This document shows positions 11,647-21,208 of a DNA stretch of 64,000 nt, piece after piece. This DNA is from Pseudarthrobacter sp. Fe7 (GTDB taxonomy: Bacteria; Actinomycetota; Actinomycetes; Actinomycetales; Micrococcaceae): NCBI GenBank assembly GCA_024372495.1, contig CP099977.1, positions 2,232,001-2,296,000 on the forward strand. Reading direction: 5' to 3'. Position 1 is the stretch's first letter. Each line of letters begins with the position of its first letter. Under the pieces are notes generated by a model. The model saw nothing but the letters and a program-made list of their open reading frames with translations, made no database searches and was not told the DNA's origin. Made by a program: the position numbers and the translations under genes.

Positions 11647-12719
11647 ATGTTTGAGTCCGTACAGGGCCTGCTTGATGAGCATGACTCCATTCAGGCGCAA
11701 CTGGGCGATCCTGCTGTTTATGCTGACCAGCGGCTTGCCCGGAAACTGGGGCGGCGGTCGGCTCAGCTCAATGGCATTGTTGAGGCCTACCACAAGTGGG
11801 AAGGCATCCGCGATGACCTTGCCGCTGCCAAGGAAATGGCTGCGGAGGATCCCGAATTCGCTGCCGAGGTGCCTGAACTGGAGGCTGCGCTGGAGACTGC
11901 CGCCGCCAAGTTGCGGCGCCTGCTCATTCCCCGCGATCCCGACGATGCCCGCAACGTGATCCTTGAGGTCAAAGGCGGTGAAGGGGGCGACGAGGCTGCC
12001 CTGTTCGCCGGAGACCTCCTGCGCATGTACACCCGGTACGCGGAATCCCGCGGCTGGAAGACTGAAATCATTTCCTCCACCGAGTCTGACCTGGGCGGGT
12101 ACAAGGACGTCCAGGTGGCCGTCAAGGGCAACTCGAACGACCCCGCCGAAGGCGTCTATGCCCGGCTCAAGTTCGAAGGCGGCGTGCACCGCGTCCAGCG
12201 CGTGCCTGTCACCGAGTCCCAGGGCCGCATCCACACGTCCGCCGCGGGCGTGCTGGTCCTTCCCGAGGTTGACGAGCCGGAAGAACTCGAAATCAACCAG
12301 AACGACCTCAAGATTGACGTCTACCGGTCCTCGGGCCCGGGGGCCAGTCCGTGAACACCACGGACTCCGCCGTCCGCATCACGCACCTTCCCACCGGCAT
12401 CGTGGTGGCCATGCAGAACGAGAAGTCCCAGCTGCAGAACCGCGAAGCCGGCATGCGCGTGCTCCGCGCGCGCATCCTGGCGCACAAGCAGGAGCAGATC
12501 GACGCTGAAAACTCGGCCCAGCGCAAGTCCCAGATCCGCACCATGGACCGCTCCGAGCGGATCCGCACCTACAACTACCCGGAAAACCGGATTGCGGACC
12601 ACCGGACCGGCTACAAGGCCTACAACCTTGACCAGGTGATGAACGGGGACCTGGAGCCGGTTATCCAGTCCGCGATCGAGATGGATGAGCAGGCGCGGCT
12701 GGACGCCATCGGCGACTGA
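11647..12719 (+). CDS. prfA: Peptide chain release factor 1 (one apparent deletion inside the GGQ codons)
   Basis: Releases peptides at UAA/UAG; the corrected length is 357 aa. Helical N-terminal domain 1-100, the anticodon-reading loop around [18 protein letters not shown], and the catalytic GGQ loop ([17 protein letters not shown]) are all present. The run of G at 12339-12343 has 5 where the reading frame needs 6. The missing base falls in the two Gly codons of GGQ, and the downstream part continues in another frame. Restoring one G gives 358 codons. It is followed by prmC, whose product methylates this GGQ glutamine, the usual pairing. Confidence 0.94.
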
Positions 12720-12735
12720 CCGGAAGCTTCCACCC

Positions 12736-13637
12736 ATGACCGAACCCACCCATTCGGCGCCTGCCCGGACGCTGGCTGCAGCTGTCCGGGAGGCTGCCGC
12801 ACTCCTGGCTGAGGCGGGCGTTCCAAGCCCCCGGGCCGACGCCGAACTTCTCGCCGACCATCTCCTGAACGTCGGGCTGGGACGCCTGCGCTCCCTGATG
12901 CTCGGCGACACGCCTGCGCCCGCGGGCTACGACGAGCCTGGTGGCCGAACGGGCGCGCCGCATCCCGCTGCAGCACATCACCGGCGTGGCGCATTTCCGC
13001 TACCTCGAACTGGCCGTGGGGCCGGGCGTGTTCATTCCGCGTCCGGAGACCGAATCGGTGGTCCAGGCTGGCCATTGACCACGTCCGCGGGATGCCCGGC
13101 CCGCGGATGGTGGACCTCGGCACGGGCTCGGGCGCCATCGCCGGCTCCCTCGCCTCAGAGGTCCCCGGCGCCGAGGTGCACGCCATCGAATTCAGCCCTT
13201 TCGCGCACGCCTGGGCCGCAAAAAACCTGTCGCCGCTGGGCGTAAACCTTGTCCTGGGTGACCTGCGCCAGGCCTTTCCGGAACTCAACGGAAGCGTCGA
13301 CGTCGTGGTGTCCAACCCGCCGTACATTCCCGCCGAAGCGATTCCCAACGAACCCGAAGTAGCCCTGCACGATCCGCCGGAGGCTTTGTATGGCGGGGGA
13401 GCGGACGGCATGGAACTTCCGACGGCGGCAGCGGACACCGCTGCCCGGCTGCTGCGGCCAGGGGGCTACTTCGTCATGGAACACGCTGAAGTCCAGGCCG
13501 GTTGGATTGCCGCCATGCTGGCCAGGGCCGGAACATGGACGGCGATCACGACGCACCTGGACCTCAACGGCAAGGAGCGCGCCACCAGCGCCGTGCTCGC
13601 GGACCAGACCACACGGAATGAAAGAATGGGCCAGTGA
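12736..13637 (+). CDS. prmC: Release-factor glutamine methyltransferase (two apparent insertions)
   Basis: SAM-dependent N5-methylation of the GGQ glutamine in RF1/RF2; the corrected length is 299 aa. The N-terminal helical domain (about 1-85) is followed by a Rossmann methyltransferase fold with [15 protein letters not shown] (SAM binding) and the catalytic SNPPYIP motif. AGCCT at 12935-12939 and AGGCT at 13065-13069 each carry one base too many relative to the expected DELVAER and VVQLAIDH readings; correction gives 300 codons. The stop overlaps the GTG of tsaC by four bases. Confidence 0.93.
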
Positions 13638-14446
13638 CCACAACTTATGACTGCACCATCGACGACGAGCGGGCCCGGGGCCTCGAGGACGCCCAGCGCG
13701 CCATCAGCGAAAAGAAGTGCGTCGTGCTCCCCACGGACACCGTCTACGGGATCGGCGCGGATGCGTTTTCGCCGCAGGCCGTTACCATGCTGCTGGTATC
13801 GAAGGGGCGCAGCCGCACCATGCCGCCGCCCGTCCTGATCCCGCGGATCAACGCACTCGACGGGCTGGCCACCGAGGTTTCCGCGGACGCCCGCAAGCTG
13901 GCCGAGGCTTTCTGGCCGGGTGGGCTTACCCTGATCCTGCACGCACAGCCCTCCCTGGACTGGGACCTGGGCGAAACCAAGGGAACCGTTGCACTGCGGA
14001 TGCCCGCGGACGAGGTCGCCCTGGAACTGCTGACCCTGACGGGCCCCCTCGCCGTGTCCTCCGCAAACCGGACCGGCCACGCTCCGGCCCAGACTGCCGC
14101 TGCCGCACGGGAGCAGCTGGCCGATTCCGTGGAGGTCTACCTGGAAGGCGGCCAGCGCCCCTTGGAAGGCGAAGCGGGCGTGCCGTCCACCATTGTGGAT
14201 GCCACCGGACCCATCCTGCGCGTGGTGCGCAACGGAGCAGTGAGCCTGGACCGCCTGCGCCAGCACGTCCCGGGCGTCCTGGGCCTGGGTGAAATCCCGA
14301 TGGCCGAAGAGGAGCCCGCCCCGGAAGACCCCGGCGCAGGGGAAACACAGAACGACGCCGGGCCCGCACCTGACGCGTCGGGCTCATCGGCTGTGACGGG
14401 GCCGGGCGCCGAATCCACCACGCCGGCCGGGAACCAGCAGCCTTGA
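13634..14446 (+). CDS. tsaC: L-threonylcarbamoyladenylate synthase (Sua5/YrdC/TsaC family)
   Basis: Makes threonylcarbamoyl-AMP for the t6A37 modification of ANN-decoding tRNAs. 270 aa: a YrdC domain (about 15-205, with LPTDTVYGIGADAF, KGRSRTMPPPVLI and AVSSANRTGHA) plus a C-terminal Glu/Pro/Ala/Gly-rich tail of about 50 residues that looks disordered. The tail replaces the Sua5 domain of longer homologues. GTG start in a 4-base overlap with prmC; the stop overlaps the ATG of the next gene. Confidence 0.92.
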   Translation: MTTTYDCTIDDERARGLEDAQRAISEKKCVVLPTDTVYGIGADAFSPQAVTMLLVSKGRSRTMPPPVLIPRINALDGLATEVSADARKLAEAFWPGGLTLILHAQPSLDWDLGETKGTVALRMPADEVALELLTLTGPLAVSSANRTGHAPAQTAAAAREQLADSVEVYLEGGQRPLEGEAGVPSTIVDATGPILRVVRNGAVSLDRLRQHVPGVLGLGEIPMAEEEPAPEDPGAGETQNDAGPAPDASGSSAVTGPGAESTTPAGNQQP

Positions 14447-15214
14447 TGGCGCTGGACCGCCAGCAGATTCCTGTCCTGGATGTCCACGCCACTCCGTTGC
14501 GGGTCCCCGAGCCTGGTAGCGGAACTGAGCAGCTTCGTCGCGGAGGGATCCACCCGCACCGTCCTGGGGCACAACCTGCACAGCGTTACCCTCACCCTGT
14601 CCGACGACGGTTTCCGGCGCCTGTACGAAGACAGCGACGTGGTGCTCCTGGACGGGGCGCCCGTGCTGTGGCTGTGGGGGAGGACCGGCAATGCCGAAGG
14701 CCCCGTCATGGACTACAGGCTGGGCTCCACTGACTGGCTGCCCGCACTGGACCAGGTGCGTGGCCTGGAACGGATTGCCGTGATCGGCGCAGGCCCGGAA
14801 GCGAACGCCGGAGCAGTCGCGAGGCTGCGGGACATCGTTCCAGACGCCTGCGTGTCCGGTTTTCCCGGCGAGGGATGGGGTCCTGCCCTGGAGGAAGCAG
14901 CCGTTGCGTGGCTGCACCGGGAGCAGCCGCAGCTGGTCCTGCTGGGCCTGGGCATGCCGCTGCAGGAGGAAGTGCTGCAGCGGCGGCTCGGTGATCTGCC
15001 CCCGGCTGTCTACTGCGCCGTTGGCGGCGCCATCGAGCAGCTGGCCGGGGTCCAGAAGCTTGCCCCCAGGTGGCTCGGCCGGATGGGCCTGGAGTGGGCC
15101 TGGCGGCTGCTCCTGCATCCCCGCCGCGTGGCGTACCGTGTGCTGGGGGAGCCCTGGGTCCTGCTGTGGCTCCTGGCGGCCCGCAGGCTCAAGGAGCGGG
15201 GACCCGTCCGGTAG
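14446..15214 (+). CDS. WecG/TagA/CpsF family glycosyltransferase (one apparent insertion)
   Basis: GT26-type transferase that adds a second sugar (ManNAc, glucuronate or similar) to a polyprenyl-linked first sugar at the inner face of the membrane. The corrected length is 255 aa. Family signatures include the N-terminal LGHNLHSVTLTLSDDGFRRL, LLDGAPVLW, and the C-terminal LGLGMPLQEE, AVGGAIEQLAG and PRWLGRMGLEWAWRLL. One extra C (AGCCT, 14510-14514) breaks the frame at VPELVAEL; removal gives 256 codons. The ATG overlaps the tsaC stop. With wecA nearby it suggests a lipid-linked cell-surface glycan pathway; the acceptor and donor are unknown. Confidence 0.9.
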
Positions 15215-15283
15215 ACGTCCGACGGCAGGCGGTCCGGCAGGGCAGGGAGCGGCGGTTCCACGCGCTCCGCTGCCGTTGGCTGC

Positions 15284-16178
15284 CTAGAAGTTCTGGTCCT
15301 CCAGGGGGCAAAGCCCTTGCCGCGCAGGCCGGCGCCAAAGGCACGCGCCCAGCCCAGGAAACCCGGAAGGTCCCGGCGCTGCAGGAAGTAGCCCAGGTAC
15401 CCGCCGACGTCGGCAACAAAGGAGCGCACCCGGAAGTACCGGCGGATGAGATAGCCGCGGTTCCGGTAGTAGTAGTAGCGCTTGAAGGCGGAGTCCGGAA
15501 CGATCACGTGCCAGCGGGCGCCGTAGACGTGCTGCGTTTCCCCGAAGGCATGAGGGTGCGTAATAGCAGTGGTGGTGACGGTGCCAAAACGGATCCCGGC
15601 CTTCCGGAGCCGGATGGTGAAATCAACCTCATCGCCCCGGATGAACAGGCGCATGTCCGGCAGGCCCACCTTGAAAAAGACGTCCGAGCGGATCAGCGCA
15701 CCATTGAAGAAGTGGCCGTCGTCCGGAAGGAAGCCACGCTTTTCCACCTCAGCCCTGTCGTGCGTAACCTTGCCATCGAGGCGGAAGAAAAGGACAGCCG
15801 GCCGGGATGGCCGGGCGCCGTGACCAGCGGGACCACTGCTTCAAGGCCGCGTGCCTCAGCCTCGCGAAGCAGCGTGGCGAGGCATTCCGGATCTGCCGGC
15901 TCGGCGTCGTCGTCCATCATCCAGATCCAGCGCGCACCGCTGGCGACTGCCTTGAGCGCGGCCAGCGCAAACCCGCCGGCGCCGCCCAGGTTCGCCTCGG
16001 AGCGCACGTAGTCGACGTTGGGGTGGGCAGCTGCGACGTCCGCCGCGGGAGTGGTGCCGCTGTCCACCAGGCAGATCGTGTCCACCGGCTGGCTCTGCGC
16101 TTTGATCGAATCCAGCAGGACGGACAGTTCCTTGGGCCGGTCGAAAGTCACGGCGGCAACCGCAATGCGGGGGGTCAT
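15284..16178 (-). CDS. Family 2 glycosyltransferase, galactofuranosyl/rhamnosyltransferase-like (two apparent deletions)
   Basis: Inverting GT-A fold transferase; the corrected length is 298 aa. N-terminal VAAVTFDRP, the metal/nucleotide motif WMMDDDAEP (near 95) and the acceptor-side RLFIRGDEVDFTIR (near 185) resemble GlfT1/RfbF-like enzymes. A homopolymer at 15788-15791 is one A short, and the C run at 15304-15308 (plus-strand G) is one base short. With both restored the protein ends GKGFAPLEDQNF at 15284. Without them a false frame runs on opposite the preceding gene. AAAGGA precedes the ATG. Convergent with the WecG-like gene, divergent from wecA. Confidence 0.85.
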
Positions 16179-16453
16179 GGGGGTCCTTTCAGCATGGCCG
16201 CCAGGGAGTTCCCCGCCTGTTGTGCGCCCGTGTGGCGCGGAGCCATGGTGCCGGTGGCACTAGTATCTTTGACTAGAGTCCACTGTAATACAGCCCTGTA
16301 CGGCACCGAACACTGCCTGCTGCGCGCTCGGCGACGGAGAAGTTTCATTTATCGAAGAACAGATTCCCGGCCCGTGAGCCCACCCACCCTGAAGCGGCTG
16401 CCAAGGCAGCTGAGCGGCTTCGGTGCCACTACTCCTGAAGCGGTTTCCGTCCC
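16179..16453. other. Divergent intergenic region, GT2 gene / wecA
   Basis: No gene in 275 nt. Both neighbours point outward, so promoters for each should be here. TTGACT (near 16272) with TAATAC downstream was considered, but the spacing (11 nt) is too short for a standard promoter. Composition around 16260-16360 is AT-richer than the flanks. Confidence 0.4.
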
Positions 16454-17566
16454 ATGATCATGTACCTGCTCATGGGGCTTACCGCCGCCATCGTCTCCTA
16501 CGCAGCCACCTGGGGCGCCCGCATCGTGGGACACCGGCTGGAACTGCACCTGCCAATCCGCAGCCGCGACATGCATTCCACCCCGGTATCCCGCCTTGGC
16601 GGGGTGGCGATCTTCCTGGGCATCATGGTGGCGCTGGTCCTCGCAAGCCAGTCCTTCTTCGTCAGGGACATCTACCGGAACAATTTTTCGCCCTGGGGTG
16701 TCCTGGCAGGCGCCGCCGTGATTGTCCTGGTGGGCGTAGCCGACGACCTCCTGGACATCCGCTGGTGGGTGAAACTGATCGGCCAAAGCGCCGCCGGGCT
16801 CACCGTGGCCATCTGGGGTGTGCAGATGACCATTGTTCCCTGGGTGCCGGAACCCATCTATCTCCAGGATCCAAATGTCCGGGTGGTGCTGACCGCAGGG
16901 TTGATCGTCACCACCATGAACGCCTTCAATTTCATCGACGGACTGGACGGCCTCGCCGCAGGGGTGGCCGTCATCGGCGGCACGGCATTCTTCTTCACCG
17001 CCTACTGGGTGCACCGGAACGCGGTGCTGCTGGACTACTCGGACCTGGCCACCCTTATCACGGCCGTGCTGGTGGGCGGCTGCCTGGGCTTCCTGCCGCA
17101 CAACTTCTTTCCCTCCAAGATCTTCATGGGCGACTCCGGAGCCATGCTGATCGGACTCCTCATGGCGTCGGCCGGCGTCGTGTCGACGGGGCAGATCACC
17201 TCCGGCCTCTACGACCGCGCCAACGGTATCTCGACAGTGATTCCCATCCTGCTTCCCTTCGCCGTCCTTTTCCTCCCGCTGCTTGACCTGGGGCTGGCCG
17301 TAGTCCGCCGGACGGCCCGCGGGCGTTCGCCCTGGTCGGCGGACCGCGGCCATCTGCACCACAAGCTGCTGGACATCGGCTATTCGCACCGTACCGCCGT
17401 GATCCTGCTGTACCTGTGGACTGCCGTACTCTCGTTCGGCGGACTGGCGTTTGCCGTGTTTCCCTGGCACATCGTCCTCGCGGTGGACATCTTCGCCACC
17501 CTGGTCATGGGACTGGTGACCGCGTGGCCGTACCTGTCCCGCGGCAGTGGGGAAACTGCGGCGTAA
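16454..17566 (+). CDS. wecA: Polyprenyl-phosphate GlcNAc-1-phosphate transferase (MraY/WecA family)
   Basis: Multi-pass membrane enzyme transferring a sugar-1-phosphate, probably GlcNAc-1-P, from UDP-sugar to decaprenyl/undecaprenyl phosphate; 370 aa with about 10-11 hydrophobic segments. Family motifs present are VGVADDLLDIRWW, the catalytic NAFNFIDGLDGLAAG, FMGDSGAMLIG and the C-terminal HLHHKLLDIGYSH. It begins ATG-ATC-ATG at 16454. In Mycobacterium the homologue (Rv1302) also lies directly before the atp operon, where it starts arabinogalactan linker synthesis. Here it presumably starts a teichoic-acid-like or other secondary polymer. Confidence 0.93.
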   Translation: MIMYLLMGLTAAIVSYAATWGARIVGHRLELHLPIRSRDMHSTPVSRLGGVAIFLGIMVALVLASQSFFVRDIYRNNFSPWGVLAGAAVIVLVGVADDLLDIRWWVKLIGQSAAGLTVAIWGVQMTIVPWVPEPIYLQDPNVRVVLTAGLIVTTMNAFNFIDGLDGLAAGVAVIGGTAFFFTAYWVHRNAVLLDYSDLATLITAVLVGGCLGFLPHNFFPSKIFMGDSGAMLIGLLMASAGVVSTGQITSGLYDRANGISTVIPILLPFAVLFLPLLDLGLAVVRRTARGRSPWSADRGHLHHKLLDIGYSHRTAVILLYLWTAVLSFGGLAFAVFPWHIVLAVDIFATLVMGLVTAWPYLSRGSGETAA

Positions 17567-17571
17567 CGCGG

Positions 17572-17600
17572 TTCTGAATTATTTCTATCTCGTGTAGAAT
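17572..17600 (+). promoter_or_regulatory. Candidate promoter of the atp operon
   Basis: TTCTGA (17572-17577) and TAGAAT (17595-17600) are separated by 17 nt in an unusually AT-rich patch just after wecA. Both are close to the housekeeping sigma consensus. The implied 5' leader to the first small gene is about 70 nt. Confidence 0.6.
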
Positions 17601-17675
17601 TTAGGGGCAGCCCAAGCTGCCACTCCACCCCATGCCTCCTGGCGATCCGCCATGTGGTGCCGACGATTGGATCGC

Positions 17676-18158
17676 ATGACCTCCAACGCCGAGTCCGGAC
17701 CTGCTTCCGGCAATGGACCCGTTGGTACGTCCGGTCCCACCCGTTCGCTCTGGCTGAACCTGCTTAAGCGCAGTGCAATCGCCGCCACCGCCGGACTCGT
17801 GCTGTGCGCGGTGCCCGCCGGCCTCCTCAACGGGGCAACCGGGGCGGTATCCAACTTCCTGGGTGGCCTGCTGGTGATGATTTTCTTCGGCATCAGCCTG
17901 CTGGTTGGGCACTTCGTGGGGCGCAGCAACCCCTCCGGTGCAATCGGGATGTTCGTTGCCACCTACTTCATCAAAGTGGTTGGCTTCGCGGTGGTCCTGT
18001 TTGTCATCGGCGCTCCGGAATGGCTCCACGGCCGCTGGTTCGTTATCGGCGCCGTTGTGGCCGTCGTCCTCTGGCAGGCCGCAGAGATCCATGGATTCAG
18101 CAAGGCCCGCCTCCAGATCTACAACGATCCAAAAGACAGGGGAGCAGCCGATGCGTGA
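17676..18158 (+). CDS. Small membrane protein at head of atp operon (AtpI-like)
   Basis: 160 aa with four hydrophobic segments (about 34-54, 60-80, 92-115 and 122-142 from ATG 17676). The position directly before atpZ/atpB and the size match the poorly conserved AtpI-type protein of actinobacteria, for example Rv1303. Those are thought to aid assembly of the c-ring or Mg2+ handling. No catalytic motif. An in-frame ATG at 17652 is possible, but 17676 gives a normal N-terminus (MTSNAESG). Its end overlaps the next gene by 8 nt. Confidence 0.75.
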   Translation: MTSNAESGPASGNGPVGTSGPTRSLWLNLLKRSAIAATAGLVLCAVPAGLLNGATGAVSNFLGGLLVMIFFGISLLVGHFVGRSNPSGAIGMFVATYFIKVVGFAVVLFVIGAPEWLHGRWFVIGAVVAVVLWQAAEIHGFSKARLQIYNDPKDRGAADA

Positions 18159-18488
18159 TCCAAAAAAGCCGCAGGAGCCGCTGGCGGGAAACGTGGCTCG
18201 AACGGCTCCGCGCCGGCTGCTTCCGACGCATCCACCGATGGCGGCTACAACGCTGGAATGGCTGTATTCAGCTACATCATTGGCGGAATCATCGTCTGGA
18301 GTTTGATAGGGTGGGGACTGGATTATCTGTGGGGAACGCGCTGGATTGTGCTCGCAGGCGCTCTGCTTGGAGCCGTCGGAGGTTTCTACCTTTCCCACAT
18401 GCACGGCCTCACCAGTTCCCGCCAAAATGCTGATGGGCGCCATGCTCCCAGCGCACCGTCCCAGGACGGAGAAGATAATGCCAAATAA
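18151..18488 (+). CDS. AtpZ-like small membrane protein (one apparent deletion)
   Basis: Corrected length 112 aa: polar N-terminus (MRDPKKPQEPLAGN...), then two membrane helices (SYIIGGIIVWSLIGWGLDYL and IVLAGALLGAVGGFYLSHM) and a short polar tail. This AtpZ/AtpI-type hairpin protein is often found just before atpB and is believed to help Mg2+ entry or rotor assembly. The frame breaks at 18201-18202, where AA is expected to be AAA; restoring it gives 113 codons. If the break is ignored, only the 76-residue C-terminal part is seen. Confidence 0.75.
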
Positions 18489-18569
18489 TTTCACAGGGGG
18501 AACAGCAGGCGCTTACGCTGCCGGACCCCGCCCAACGCCCAATGATGGACACTGCAGAGAGGAAACGCG

Positions 18570-19370
18570 TTGATCGCGCTTGCGCTCCCGGCCCAAAATT
18601 CAGGAGATTTCAACCCTCCTGGTATTAACGAACTGCATTTGCCGGCAATCCTGCCGTGGGGTGCCGCAGAAGGATTCTCCAAGCAGATGCTGCTGGTCCT
18701 CCTCTCTGTTGTCTTTATCTCAGTCTTCTTCCTGCTGGCCGCACGGAAGCAGCAGTTGGTACCCGGCAGGCTCCAGTTCGCCGGCGAGGCCGCCTACGGC
18801 TTCGTCCGCAACGGCATTGCCAAAGACATTATTGGCGGCCGGGACTTCATGAAGTACGTCCCGCTGCTTTTCAGCCTCTTCTTCTTCATTCTGGTCAACA
18901 ACATCTACGGCGCCATTCCGGTGTTCCAGCTCCCCACGTTCTCGCACGTGGGTGGAGCGTATGTGCTGGCCGGCCTGGTCTACGTCACCTGGATCGCCAT
19001 CGGTGTCAAGAAGAACGGCCTGCGCTACTTCAAGCTGGCTACCGTTCCCTCCGGCGTCCCGTGGTACATCCTGCCGATCGTTATTCCGATCGAAATCATC
19101 TCCAACTTCGCTGTCCGGCCCGTCACGCACAGCCTCCGTCTGTTCGCGACCATGCTCGCCGGCCACTTGATCGTGATGATCGCCGGATCCGGCATCGAGT
19201 ACCTCATCATGCAGGAGAACTTCCTGCTGAAGGGAACGTCGGTCCTGGTCCTGGTCGGCGCCATTGCCATGTACATGCTTGAAGCCCTGATCATGGTCCT
19301 GCAGGCCTACGTCTTTACGCTGCTGACCGCGATTTACATCGAAGGCGCGCTTCACGCCGACAGCCACTAG
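18570..19370 (+). CDS. atpB: F1Fo ATP synthase subunit a
   Basis: Membrane stator subunit forming the proton half-channels next to the c-ring; 266 aa. The essential arginine lies in RPVTHSLRLFATMLAGHL (helix 4), and the final helix MLEALIMVLQAYVFTLLTAI is typical. The TTG start at 18570 is preceded by GAGAGGAAA. It is the first structural gene of the operon. Confidence 0.97.
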   Translation: MIALALPAQNSGDFNPPGINELHLPAILPWGAAEGFSKQMLLVLLSVVFISVFFLLAARKQQLVPGRLQFAGEAAYGFVRNGIAKDIIGGRDFMKYVPLLFSLFFFILVNNIYGAIPVFQLPTFSHVGGAYVLAGLVYVTWIAIGVKKNGLRYFKLATVPSGVPWYILPIVIPIEIISNFAVRPVTHSLRLFATMLAGHLIVMIAGSGIEYLIMQENFLLKGTSVLVLVGAIAMYMLEALIMVLQAYVFTLLTAIYIEGALHADSH

Positions 19371-19447
19371 GCACCACGCCGGGGGCGCCACGCTCCGTCG
19401 GCACACCACAGTCTTCCCCTCGCGGGGATGAAGCAACCCAAACAACC

Positions 19448-19463
19448 TGCCACACAAGTGGCA
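19448..19463 (+). promoter_or_regulatory. Short hairpin upstream of atpE
   Basis: TGCCAC-ACAA-GTGGCA forms a 6-bp stem 15 nt before the atpE start and just before its ribosome site GAAAGG. It may raise or set translation of the highly needed c subunit, as leader elements do in other bacteria. Evidence is structural only. Confidence 0.35.
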
Positions 19464-19478
19464 TCTTGAAAGGAAAAA

Positions 19479-19697
19479 ATGGAAGGCTCCATCAACGGCT
19501 CCCTCAACCTCATCGGCTATGGCCTCTCGGCTATCGGCGGTGGTATCGGTGTGGGTCTCGTGTTCGCTGCCTACATCAACGGCGTTGCACGCCAGCCGGA
19601 AGCCCAGCGCGTCCTGCAGCCGATCGCATTCCTTGGCCTGGCGCTGACCGAAGCACTCGCCATCCTGGGCCTGGTCTTCGCTTTCGTTCTCAAGTAA
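19479..19697 (+). CDS. atpE: F1Fo ATP synthase subunit c
   Basis: Proton-carrying ring subunit, 72 aa, a helical hairpin. The polar loop ARQPE (about 37-41) contacts F1, and Glu58 in ALTEALAIL is the proton-binding carboxylate. There is no extra acidic residue suggesting Na+ specificity. Strong ribosome site GAAAGGAAAAA. Confidence 0.98.
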   Translation: MEGSINGSLNLIGYGLSAIGGGIGVGLVFAAYINGVARQPEAQRVLQPIAFLGLALTEALAILGLVFAFVLK

Positions 19698-19748
19698 ACC
19701 TTCAGAACTTTAGCGAACATTCAGAACCGAGTAGATAAGGACGGGTGA

Positions 19749-20302
<554 letters not shown>

Positions 20303-20303
<1 letters not shown>

Positions 20304-21130
20304 TGGCAGGCATATCGAGCGAATCGCTGGCATCAGCCCTTGCCGCGTTGGAAGCGAAACTTCCCACGGCGTCGCTGCAGCTGGCAAAGGAACTCTTCGG
20401 AATTCTGGGAATGGTAGACAGCTCGGCTGGCTTGCGCCGTGCCCTGACTGACCCCTCCCGCAGCGGTGACGACAAGTCGGCGCTGGTGAGGCAGCTGGTT
20501 GGCGGAAAAGTCTCCGCTGATGCTGCTGAGATCGCGGGCGGACTGGCCAGCTCACGCTGGGCATCGGCGCGTGACATCGGCGATGCACTCGAGACTCTTG
20601 CCGCAACGGTGGTCATTTCCGTTGCTGAAAACAAGTCGGCCGTTTCTGCCTCCGGAATCACTGGCCTGGAAGAACTGGAAAACGATCTGTTTTCCTTCAA
20701 CCAGGCTGTTGCCTCCAGCCACGAGGTACAACGTGCTCTGTCCGAACCGCAGGCAAGTGCCGCAGCGAAGGCTGCCCTTGCCGGAAAGCTGGTGCCGGCC
20801 GTCAGTGAGGAAGCCAAAGTCCTCATCACGCAGGCAGTCAGCCAGCCCCGCGGGATCAAGCCCACGCGGCTTGTGGAACGGTTTGCCGAACTGGCGGCCA
20901 AGCGGCAGCAGCGCTGGATTGCAACGGTCAGCGTGACCCGCCCCTTGTCGCAGACGCAGCTGGCTCGCCTCCAGGCGGGCCTGAATGCACTGTACGGGCG
21001 GGAACTGAAAGTCAACATCAACGTTGACCCCTCGCTTATTGGCGGAATCCGCGTCCAGGTGGGTGACGAAGTGCTCGACGCTTCGGTCCTTTCCCGCATG
21101 GGCGAATTGCAACGCCAGCTGGCCGGCTAG
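20303..21130 (+). CDS. atpH: F1Fo ATP synthase subunit delta
   Basis: Links the b stalk to the crown of F1; 275 aa. This is about 95 residues longer than the E. coli type, as usual for many actinobacteria. The C-terminal hallmark VDPSLIGGIRVQVGDEVLDASV is present. Mycobacteria instead fuse a b-like segment to delta; that is not the case here, where atpF is separate. Confidence 0.95.
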
Positions 21131-21208
21131 CCGGACAAGCACAACCAAACTGATAGAAACCCCGGTCACCGTTTGCGGTGATCACAAACAGGAGAGCAGG
21201 GACTGCAG

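Noticed and set aside
12330..12350. Programmed frameshifting in prfA
   Set aside because: Programmed shifts are known for prfB at an early UGA, not at the GGQ of prfA; there is no slippery site or stop context, and the missing base is in a G run like other contractions here.
16272..16300. TTGACT...TAATAC as a wecA promoter
   Set aside because: Spacer of 11 nt is far from the usual 16-18.
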